DNA from: Draconibacterium halophilum
GTDB taxonomy: Bacteria > Bacteroidota > Bacteroidia > Bacteroidales > Prolixibacteraceae
DNA length: 64,000 nucleotides
NCBI RefSeq assembly: GCF_010448835.1
Contig: NZ_CP048409.1
Span: 3,418,001-3,482,000 of the forward strand
Reading direction: 5' to 3'
Shown here: piece by piece, positions 8,344 to 17,200 of the stretch
Layout: every line of letters begins with the position of its first letter
Numbering within the stretch: position 1 is the first letter of the stretch
Notes under the pieces: model-generated
The model's database searches: none
Seen by the model: only the letters and a program-made list of their open reading frames with translations
What the model was told of the DNA's origin: nothing
Position numbers and translations under genes: made by a program

Positions 8344-10809
8344 TTATTTGAATAGTTTTTTAAGACCTTCTCCCAGCTTATTCAACGAATCTTTCAGATC
8401 ATCTTTTGTGGCATCGGTAACCGCTTTTTTTGTGGCGCTTAAATCAAGATTTACTTTTGCATCGCCAACCGGTCCTTTAAGAACCACTCCGGCGGGCAAC
8501 ATGGTTATCTTTTCATTTCCCGGCAATACGGCAAGTATTTTCTGAATATCGGGGCCAAACATTTCGCGTTCTATATTAAAATCGAGACGCATATCGAGCA
8601 AACTTTCTGCGTTTAAACTTCCGCTAATGGTTGTTTCCTGCCCAATTACTTTTGTAGTGAACGGACGCAGTTTAATACCGCCATCTTCAACCGTTAAATT
8701 AGCCGTAAAATCGCCAATGGAAACATCGCGCAGTTTTTCCTGTTGAATAATGCCACTCAATTGGTTAAATAATTGAGAGTTCTTAATTTCAACATTGTTA
8801 GTACTGAATTTCCCTTGTCCGTTAGCGGATGCAGGAATAAGTTTTAACTGCGGATTAAGCCTTCCTTTCAGCCCCAAACTGGTACTAAGTCGTCCGGTGC
8901 TGTTACCTGCACCCGGAATAAGCTTGCGAAAGCCGGCTACCGTTTGGTACAAAGCCGGAATATCGAACCCGTCGATATTAAAACCAAAATCAAAAAGTGG
9001 CTGATTTTGAGTTGTATTTTCGTAAGAACCATCCATAGTCATTCTTCCATCCAACATATTCATATCCAATCCGTCGAGAACAAGTTTTTTATTTACTGCC
9101 CGAACTTCTCCTGTTATTGCGGTAATTGGTATTCGGTTTAAAACTGCGCGGTTGATCGATGAACGAAATGTGATATCAATATTTTCGGGTACATCAAAAG
9201 CCAATGCTTCTTCTGCTTCCGGCGTTTCCAAGTTCTCTTCTTCCATCACCTGCAAACGAAGCAATTCATTCAAATTCACAAAGTTTGAGTTCAACTGCAA
9301 ATTCCCTTTCAAAACACCGTCTTTAAGCATATAATTCAGGTAGTTACTCACTTTCCCTGATAAACGAAAATCGCTTTCACCAGTCTTAATACTAAAGTTT
9401 CCAAGGGTTATATTCTGCGGCGAGAAATCCAGTTGCCCCGAAGGAATTACCACTTGCTGAGTAAGGCTGGGCGAATCGTAAATAAAGTTGTTTAACAGTA
9501 CAACCCCATCCGAATTAATCTTGTCGTAAGCTTCGGCCTCAACATCAGAATAACGCCCATTGGCAAACAAATTCGCATCAATAATTCCCGAGATATTTAC
9601 ACTGTCCATTGGCAAGGCATCTTTTAAATGATTGAGGTTTACTTTGCCTACAAAAGCACCGTCAAAAAATGGATCGGAAACAGGATTTGAAATTTTCAAG
9701 GTCAGATCAACCGGGTTATTACGAATTTCGGCATGCGCTTTATTCACATTAATCTTCATCAGATCCAGTTCACCCTGCGGCTTTTCTATCACTATTTCGG
9801 CGCTGATGTTTTTTATATCTTCGGGCATATCGGCATATTTCAGGAAGCCTTGATCTACCAAAACCTGCAAATTAATGAGCGGATAATCCTCTTCAAAATA
9901 ATAGCCCATTACACTGCCCGCGATAGTTGCCGACCCGGTTGTTGTAATCTCCTTCAAATAGGGTTCGTAACTTTGGGGCACCAAAGCCAAAAAGTTTTCA
10001 AAATCAGAAGCTTTTGTATTTAGCTGCAAGTTAAGAAATGTGGTATCGTTCGGAATTCGCACGTTTCCACTTAACTCTAAAGGTAAACGGTTAATAATTA
10101 ACTCGCTCTCGGCAATTGTGTAAGTCATTGTCTCAAAATCAGCATCCAGCAAAGTGCTTAAATCCAGCGAAGTATTCGACAAGTAGGTTGTTCCTTCCAT
10201 CGAGTAATTAATTTCGTTCACCTTCCCTCCTACCTGCAACTGGGTTGAACTTCCATACATCTTGCCCGCAATATCTAAGTTAATATCATCGAGCCTGGCA
10301 AGCATTTTACCTGCTTTGTCGTTGTATGTAAAATCTGCATTTCTGATTTTAATTTTCTCTAAATCCAGTTGAAATTCTTCTGAACTCTCTGTGTTCTGTT
10401 CACTCTTATCATCCTTAGAAGGCACAATATCCCAGTTAACATTCCCACTTTCAGCTACAACAAGCTTCAATACGGGTTCCTCAAGAAGGAGTTCTTCAAT
10501 ACTTCGATCGGCATTAAATAGTGATGATAAATGCATTGTTGCACTTATTTCAGGGGCATTCAGTAATGTGTCCTGAGCAAATTCTCCTTTACCCAAAATC
10601 AATGCATCTTGAAGTACTACAGTAAGCTTGGGAAAATTTTTGAATAGGGACAATTTGAGATCGGCAAGCTCAACCTCGGCATTTAACTGTTTGTTGAGGG
10701 TAGTTTTTGCTGTATTTAAAATATTTTCCTTGAAAAATACCGGAATTGCCAGCAATGCACCTAACAGCACCGCAATTACGATAAGTATAATTACAATAAT
10801 TCGTTTCAT
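8344..10809 (-). CDS. AsmA-family envelope protein
   Basis: The 821-residue protein begins with a single N-terminal membrane anchor (MKRIIVIILIVIAVLLGALLAIPVFF) and continues as a long periplasmic beta-rich chain. The opening NILNTAKTTLNKQLNAEVELADLKLSLFKNFPKLTV is the AsmA N-terminal pattern. The C-terminal part (about residues 600-780, FDIPALYQTVAGF ... LRPFTTKVIGQETTISGSLN) is the AsmA-like C-terminal domain. AsmA-like proteins belong to the bridge-like superfamily thought to carry phospholipids between the inner and outer membranes. The length is typical for Bacteroidota. The C-terminal lysine-rich LNKLGEGLKKLFK is usual. It lies upstream of the SDR on the same strand but is probably transcribed separately. 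Confidence 0.88.
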   Translation of the reverse strand: MKRIIVIILIVIAVLLGALLAIPVFFKENILNTAKTTLNKQLNAEVELADLKLSLFKNFPKLTVVLQDALILGKGEFAQDTLLNAPEISATMHLSSLFNADRSIEELLLEEPVLKLVVAESGNVNWDIVPSKDDKSEQNTESSEEFQLDLEKIKIRNADFTYNDKAGKMLARLDDINLDIAGKMYGSSTQLQVGGKVNEINYSMEGTTYLSNTSLDLSTLLDADFETMTYTIAESELIINRLPLELSGNVRIPNDTTFLNLQLNTKASDFENFLALVPQSYEPYLKEITTTGSATIAGSVMGYYFEEDYPLINLQVLVDQGFLKYADMPEDIKNISAEIVIEKPQGELDLMKINVNKAHAEIRNNPVDLTLKISNPVSDPFFDGAFVGKVNLNHLKDALPMDSVNISGIIDANLFANGRYSDVEAEAYDKINSDGVVLLNNFIYDSPSLTQQVVIPSGQLDFSPQNITLGNFSIKTGESDFRLSGKVSNYLNYMLKDGVLKGNLQLNSNFVNLNELLRLQVMEEENLETPEAEEALAFDVPENIDITFRSSINRAVLNRIPITAITGEVRAVNKKLVLDGLDMNMLDGRMTMDGSYENTTQNQPLFDFGFNIDGFDIPALYQTVAGFRKLIPGAGNSTGRLSTSLGLKGRLNPQLKLIPASANGQGKFSTNNVEIKNSQLFNQLSGIIQQEKLRDVSIGDFTANLTVEDGGIKLRPFTTKVIGQETTISGSLNAESLLDMRLDFNIEREMFGPDIQKILAVLPGNEKITMLPAGVVLKGPVGDAKVNLDLSATKKAVTDATKDDLKDSLNKLGEGLKKLFK

Positions 10810-10933
10810 ATTATTCTGTTTTCTGATTTAAAAATACATTATTAGAACGTTTAAGAACGTTAGAAGTTGTTAAAAACCTGGAAGAGTTAAGCTCGAAGAC
10901 CGAAGTCGGAAGATGGAAGTTCGAGATCCGAAT

Positions 10934-12181
10934 TTATAACTCACCAAGAACCATTCGTCGCAGTAGTTGCAGGGCAGTTTGTCCCGAGCGTACGATATTT
11001 CTATCGCGTTGATCGCCAACAAAAGTGTACTTTTTTACAACTATTTTTTCTGGTCCCGAAACGGCAATCCATACCAAGCCTACCGGTTTCTCTTCTGTTC
11101 CTCCTGTAGGGCCGGCAATTCCGGTGGTTGCCACGGCATAATCGGCTTTCATCACCCGTTTTATACCTTCTGCCATTTCGCGTGCTACCTGCTCGCTAAC
11201 GGCACCGTATTTCTCCAGATTACTTCTACTTACTCCCAGCAACTGCTCTTTCATTTCGTTTGAATACGAGGTAACCGAGCCATTATAATACGCCGAACTC
11301 CCCGAAACAGAAGTAACGAGATGCGATATATAACCACCCGTACAACTCTCGGCAACAGCCAGTTTTTTGTTTTGTAGCACCAGTTGCCGGCCAATTACCT
11401 CCGACATGGTTTCGTTATCGTAACCAAAAATGGCCTCCGGAATAATTTTTTGAAGTTTCTCAATTTCGCTTTCAACATCTCGTTTTAAAGCTTCAACATC
11501 GTCGCCAATTGCTGAAAGCCGCAGTCGCACCGCCATTGGATTGGGCAGGTAAGCCAGTTTAATATTCGTTGGCAAAGTATCTTCCCAGTCTCCAATTCGT
11601 TCGGCCAGCACCGATTCCGGAACTCCCTGCGTTAACACTGTTTTATGAAAAATAGCTTTTGTTCGTCGGGTTTTGCGCAGTCGTGGTAACAATTCAAACT
11701 CCACTAAATATTTCATCTCAAAAGGTACTCCCGGCATTGACACAAAAATAGTATCGTTTTTTTCAAACCACATTCCCGGTGCCGTGCCCATTTTATTAGG
11801 TAAAATAGTGCAGGCTTCGGGCAACATTGCCTGATCGCGGTTCAACTTGTTCATATCGATTCCGCGATGTTTAAAACGTTCCACAATAGTATCAAGAGTG
11901 GGCTTATGAAAAACAAGCTCGGTATTGAAATATTCGCAAAGCGTGTGTTTTGTAATATCGTCTTTTGTTGGGCCCAAACCACCTGTTATAACCACTAAAT
12001 CCGCGTTCTTTTCTGCGTTTTTCACGGCTTGCATAATATGATTGTGATCGTCGTGAACCGAAGTGATCTGGTAAATCTCAATACCGTTAAGGTTAAACTG
12101 CTCGCCCATCCAGGCCGAGTTGGTATCCACAATTTGTCCGATCAGTATTTCATCGCCTATTGTAATTATTTCTGCTTTCAT
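10934..12181 (-). CDS. cinA: CinA-family protein (nicotinamide-nucleotide amidase)
   Basis: The 415-residue protein has the full two-domain CinA layout. The N-terminal molybdopterin-binding-like domain starts MKAEIITIGDEILIGQ and carries GGLGPTKDD (67-75), the ADP-ribose pyrophosphatase part in characterised homologues. The C-terminal domain carries AESCTGG, the nicotinamide-mononucleotide deamidase signature. Together they recycle pyridine nucleotides. The start is certain from the conserved MKAEIITIGDE. The downstream intergenic stretch (10810-10933) holds a degenerate GAAGACCGAAGTCGGAAG-type repeat also seen near 53370. There are no obvious operon partners. Confidence 0.93.
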   Translation of the reverse strand: MKAEIITIGDEILIGQIVDTNSAWMGEQFNLNGIEIYQITSVHDDHNHIMQAVKNAEKNADLVVITGGLGPTKDDITKHTLCEYFNTELVFHKPTLDTIVERFKHRGIDMNKLNRDQAMLPEACTILPNKMGTAPGMWFEKNDTIFVSMPGVPFEMKYLVEFELLPRLRKTRRTKAIFHKTVLTQGVPESVLAERIGDWEDTLPTNIKLAYLPNPMAVRLRLSAIGDDVEALKRDVESEIEKLQKIIPEAIFGYDNETMSEVIGRQLVLQNKKLAVAESCTGGYISHLVTSVSGSSAYYNGSVTSYSNEMKEQLLGVSRSNLEKYGAVSEQVAREMAEGIKRVMKADYAVATTGIAGPTGGTEEKPVGLVWIAVSGPEKIVVKKYTFVGDQRDRNIVRSGQTALQLLRRMVLGEL

Positions 12182-12338
12182 TTTCTCAATTTAGAATTGT
12201 ACCGCCGAAAAGCAAAATTAACAATATATGTTATGAGACAATTACTGTGTGCTTAATTTTAAAATCGCTTTTTACAATGCGCGATAGATTCAATCTTAAA
12301 CTTTTAAGCACACAAAATTATCCAAATATAATTTCAAT

Positions 12339-12346
12339 TACTTTTG
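12339..12346 (+). promoter_or_regulatory. Bacteroidota -7 box upstream of the yedF-like gene
   Basis: TACTTTTG is an exact match to the TAnnTTTG -7 consensus, ending 21 bases before the ATG at 12368. Transcription would start near 12352, downstream of an in-frame TTG at 12344. This rules that TTG out as the start. Confidence 0.65.
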
Positions 12347-12367
12347 TACGAACAAAACAAAATACAA

Positions 12368-12715
12368 ATGAATACTTTCAAAAATACACTCATCCAGATT
12401 ACCCATAACGGAATGGGCACGGGCAACGATGAACTGGGCCAATTGTTAGTAAAAAACTACCTGACGTTGCTTTGCGAAGAAAAAGAACTCCCAAAAGTGA
12501 TCACCTTTTACAACGAAGGAGTAAAACTTCTCTGCTCCGGTTTGCCGGCACTTGAATCGCTGAAACAACTTGCAGAAAAAGGCGTGAAATTAGTGGCTTG
12601 CAAAACTTGCCTGAATCATTTTCAATTGTTGGAAAAAGTAAAAATTGGCATACCCGCAACTATGGTTGATATTATGCATTTTCAGAAAATTGCGGACAAG
12701 GTTGTTAATCTATAG
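12368..12715 (+). CDS. YedF-like DsrE-fold selenium-metabolism protein
   Basis: The 115-residue product matches the DsrE-like half of YedF proteins: ITHNGMGTGNDELGQLLVKN near the start, VITFYNEGVKLLCSG in the middle, and the cysteine pair in LVACKTCLNHF followed by KVKIGIPATMVDI. Full-length YedF usually carries an N-terminal TusA domain, absent here, so this is a single-domain form. YedF proteins co-occur with SelD and are thought to handle reactive sulfur or selenium. Genuine selD and mnmH genes lie about 9 kb downstream, which supports the assignment. The ATG is chosen because a good -7 box overlaps the only upstream alternative start. Confidence 0.78.
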   Translation: MNTFKNTLIQITHNGMGTGNDELGQLLVKNYLTLLCEEKELPKVITFYNEGVKLLCSGLPALESLKQLAEKGVKLVACKTCLNHFQLLEKVKIGIPATMVDIMHFQKIADKVVNL

Positions 12716-12861
12716 ATTGAGGGAGATTGAATTGGATTGAGCGTTGTAGGAGAAGATGCAAGTGCATAAATGCTCCAATGCTTAAAATTAATCTTCCAAA
12801 CTATTTCAACCTGCAACTTGAAACCTTTCCTTCGCGTCTTAGCACCTTTGCGAGAGTCTTC

Positions 12862-14100
12862 TTACTTCTCAAATGACTTTAAAAACTCCAGCCTTTGCAG
12901 TAAAGTTGGGTGTGAGTAGTGAAAGAATACAAATGTTTTATGTGGTGTTAAATTACTCAGGTTATTGATCGACAGCTTTTTTAATGCCGATGCCAGCGCT
13001 TCCGGTTTGTAATATTCGGCAGCAAAACGGTCAGCCTGGTATTCATTTTTCCGCGAAAGCATATTCATAAAAATGCCTGTAAAAAAAGAAATGGGAGAAT
13101 ACAATACTCCAAAAGCCACCAATCCAATATGAAAATTTGGCTCCTCAACACCCAGTGCTGCACTTAAAGCCGGACTATCAATGAACAGCCCAAAAACAAA
13201 CAAAACAATTGCGGTTTGCACCAAGTCAATCAAGAGTCCCTGAACAACGTGTTTCTTTTTGTTATGGCCAATCTCGTGTGCTAAAACTGCTACCAGCTCT
13301 TCGGTTTCCAGATCGTTAATAAGTGTATCGTAAAGTACAATTCGTTTTTTAGCTCCAAGCCCGGTAAAATAAGCGTTTGCTTTTGTAGATCGTTTTGATC
13401 CGTCGATCACAAAAATATTATCCAGTTTAAAACCCACTTTTTTGGCAAAGGCACTAATAGCATCACGTAATTCACCTTCTTCAAGCGGCGTTTGTTTATT
13501 AAACAGCGGTACAATCAGATTGGAATAAAACATAGCCATAAAAATGGAAAATGCTGAAACCACAAGCCACGCATAAATCCAAAATAGCTCACCTGTTAAC
13601 TGATAGATAAAAATAACCAGTGCCAGCAATCCGCCGCCAATTAGTGCACTTACCAGCCAGCCTTTTATTTTATCAAAAACAAAGGTTTTGGGTGTAGTTT
13701 TATTAAAGCCGTATTTCTCCTCTATTTTGAAGGTGTCGTATATTTCAAAAGGAATATTAATAATATCTGAAGCAAACATGATTATTCCAAAAAAAATGAG
13801 TGCTGCCAATATTGCAATTCCGGTAAAGCTCCAGACCCAGCCGTTAACCAATGCAAAACCATAAAACAAAAACATGGCTAGGGTAATGGCCATACTAAAA
13901 CTGCTGGTTAGAATTCCGAAGCGATGATTCTCACGCTGATAAGCCTGCTGCTTTTTGTATTTTCCCTCATCGTAAATCCCCTTAACTTCCTCCGGGATTT
14001 TATCACTCATGGTAGTGGTATTGAGGTATTCAAGATATTTCTCAAATAAAAAATCGAGTACCAGAATCGCAATTATTATCCAAAACAAAATTGTATGCAT
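12862..14100 (-). CDS. M48 family metalloprotease (Ste24/CAAX protease type)
   Basis: The 412-residue polytopic protein has the Ste24p plan. There are N-terminal helices, then about five further membrane segments, the zinc motif VLAHEIGHNKKKH (HExxH, near residue 275) and the third-ligand region SRKNEYQADRFAAEYY. Zinc is bound by the two His and the Glu of NEYQAD, and the enzyme acts at or within the inner membrane on peptides or misfolded proteins. Bacteria lack prenylated CAAX substrates, so the natural target is unknown. The C-terminus (SHPTLLQRLEFLK) carries the usual HP(S/T)xxxR feature. It is transcribed alone and divergent from nothing close by. Confidence 0.92.
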   Translation of the reverse strand: MHTILFWIIIAILVLDFLFEKYLEYLNTTTMSDKIPEEVKGIYDEGKYKKQQAYQRENHRFGILTSSFSMAITLAMFLFYGFALVNGWVWSFTGIAILAALIFFGIIMFASDIINIPFEIYDTFKIEEKYGFNKTTPKTFVFDKIKGWLVSALIGGGLLALVIFIYQLTGELFWIYAWLVVSAFSIFMAMFYSNLIVPLFNKQTPLEEGELRDAISAFAKKVGFKLDNIFVIDGSKRSTKANAYFTGLGAKKRIVLYDTLINDLETEELVAVLAHEIGHNKKKHVVQGLLIDLVQTAIVLFVFGLFIDSPALSAALGVEEPNFHIGLVAFGVLYSPISFFTGIFMNMLSRKNEYQADRFAAEYYKPEALASALKKLSINNLSNLTPHKTFVFFHYSHPTLLQRLEFLKSFEK

Positions 14101-14157
14101 TTAACTATTTCTTCGGTTATGGCCGACAAAGATAATCAACTACTGTTCTTAGCCATG

Positions 14158-14196
14158 TAAAAAGGCCATCCTTCATAAAGAAGAACGGCCTTTTGA
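14158..14196 (-). terminator. Terminator downstream of the giant surface protein gene
   Basis: The stem AAAAGGCC / GGCCTTTT is extended by an inner CTTC / GAAG pairing. On the minus strand it is followed by a T run. It lies 20 bases past the stop of the 1692-residue gene and before the M48 promoter. Confidence 0.8.
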
Positions 14197-14216
14197 AAAA
14201 TCAAATTTGTGTGAAT

Positions 14217-17200
14217 TTACTTAAGTATTGCCGATTTTGTTAACGTACGGTTACCCGATTTTAAAACGGCTTTATAGACTCCGGCAGGAAGACCTGCCGC
14301 ACTTATTGTGGTATTGTGCACGCCCACGCTTACACGTCCTTGATTCTGAACTTCCACAATTTGTCCAAGCTGGTTAACAATTAATATGTCGATATCCATA
14401 GCTTCACCGGTGGCATATTTAACGGTAAAATCTCCGTCCGATGGATTTGGATAAAGGTTAATGAATTCAAACATTTTACCCGAGACATCACCCAAATTAC
14501 CTACAGATGTAATTACTGAATCAGGGTTTGCTAAATCAATCTCACCGTCGAATACCACATTTCCGTCTTCGCTAATGAGTGCCATTCCCAGCTTAGGCAG
14601 CTCTCCTTTTAATACAAGATTAAAAATCGGAGCTTGTACTCCCGAGCCAGGCTCATAGGGACACGTTAGTTCAAAAAAGGCATTATGCTTTGACATGTAG
14701 CTTTCTGTACCATCGGAAATTCCGTCGTCGTCAGAATCCGGATCAATCGATCCGGGAGTAGCTTCTGCTCTGGTATCATCGCAATCTCCCGTGCCTCCAA
14801 TAGCAAAGAATTCAGCTTCGCCTCCAAGGTCTTGTTCATCGGCAAAACCAAATGAAACATATTTAATACTTTCGTCTAAGTTTTCAATCATTTCCGGACT
14901 AACAGAAACAGCCACAAGTTTGCCCCCCACGCCAAGCTGCGCAGGCTCCCACGGAATTACCACGATCGGTTTTCCATTCCAGTTAAATTCGTAACAACAT
15001 TCCGATCCGTCGCATTTTGTCACACAAACGGTTACTACCCCGGTGTAATTAAAAGCGGTCAGTGTGAACAGCATATCTTCCACTGCCTGCGGACTAAGTG
15101 TTCCTGAGGCAGGAATTGACGAAGAATTCCAACTTTGTCCCGAGGCTGCTCCATCAATAATTAAAGTTCCCGTATTAAAACTTCCTCCTGGTGAAGAACT
15201 TATCTGAACCGAACAAATAGGGTTAGAAGGATCGGGATTGGAAATTTCGAACGTACCCACATATTTATTGAAGAAAGGCCATGATCGTCTCAGTTTAAAA
15301 TCAACAATCGGACAACAATCAGAAGTTGGTTCCTGAGCTTTACAATCCAATTCTATACGTTTTTCGCAAACCTCACCATTCGCGAAATAAGCGACATAAT
15401 TAAGTACAACAACTCCAGTTGTATCAGGTGTTACACATGTAATTAAATCAACTGCTGATACAGTGGTGTTAAAAGTATAACTGCTCTGGCCAATAACTCC
15501 TGTTGAAACAGAAATGCCATTTAAAGTAACATTGGCAAAAGTTCCGTTATTTATCATTACGGCAATCGAATCGGTTTCGCATTTTGAAATAAATTGTGCA
15601 CAACATTCGCCCAAATCAGCATCCTGATAGGCCAGTAATTCAACATTATCGCAACAATCCTCTGCTACATAAGCACAATCCAACTGAACCTTTTTCTCGC
15701 ACTTTTCGCCATTGGCCATGAAGAAAACATAGGTTACAGTGAGTACTCCAGCCTGGTCGACTGTAAAACAATTATTCATATCCAGCACGCACGAAGCCGA
15801 ATTAAAAGTATAGCTACTTTGTCCAACAGCATCGTTTGGAATTGGCGTTGAACAATTCCAGCTATTCGAACTGAAAACACCATTATCCACAGCAACCATT
15901 ACCGAATCAACTTCACAGTCGGCAGTAACTTTCACACAGCATTCTTCCAAATCAGGATCATGATAAGTTTCCAACGTAATACTATCGCAACAGTTTTGTG
16001 CTGTATACTCACAATCCATCTCTATATCCTTTTCGCATTTTTCTCCGTTTGCAAAAAAGAATACGTAGGTAAGCGAAACCGTTCCACTTTGAGTAGCGGT
16101 AACACAATTGGTCATGTTCAGCACACACGAAGCGGCATCGAACATATAACTGCTTTGCCCAATTGCCGCAGCCGGAATAGTTGTTGAGCAATTCCACGTA
16201 TTCGAACTAAATACCCCGTTATTTACAGTAACCAGCACCGAATCAATTTCGCACTCGGTAAGCACTCTCACGCAGCATTCACCAAGGTCAGGATCCTGGT
16301 AAGATTCCAAAGTAATGCTATCGCAACAATTTACAGAAACGTCTCCACAATCAACAGTAATACTATCGGTACAAGTTTCACCACTATCAAAAGTTATCAC
16401 ATAGTTTACTGTTATCGATCCTGCCTGATCAGTCGTAAAACAGTGTGTCATATCAATTTCACAACCATTTCCGGGGAAAGTAAAATTACTTTGTCCGGCA
16501 TATCCGGTTGGCAAAGTACTACACGATGAAATTGCTGAACTTATTGTTCCGTTTTCAACACTTAATTCAACCGATTTCACGGGGCACTCAGCAGTTATTC
16601 GCACACAGCAATCTTCTCCTGTTGCCGGATTTGAAACCGCCTCAATTATAATACTATCGCAACACGACGATTGCGCTGCTGTATCGATTGTGAGACAAAC
16701 CGGAGGTGCAGCAATTGGTGTTAATGTTACGAATTGCGGCGTACCATCAAGTAAAAATTCGGTGCTCGATATGGCTGCAAAATCGTTACAAGCCGTTTGT
16801 TGCGAGGTAGCTCCTGACGGAATCGTCACATCAAACTCTTCTTGCAATTTAACAGTTGGTGCAAGCAACAAACTTGTATAATCAATGAAAATGTTACGCT
16901 CAGGAGTACTTCCGAATGTTGGTCCGTTACATCCTGCAGGCGAATAGGAGAACATTGGTAAACAAACATTTAAATCGTTTGAATAGGTTGGTGTAGGTCC
17001 GGTAAACGGAGCACCCGGCACCAGAGCTGAAGAATGGTTATTGGCGTAATCAACTCCAAAAGTACTTCCTCGTGGAGTATTTCGGTCAAGAATTAACCAA
17101 TCATCAGGAGAAGTATCGTCAAGCGGCAAAAGATCAACAAGATTAATTGACGATACCTGCACGTTGGAAGTGTTTGTATAATTCAAACGATAACGTGCTG

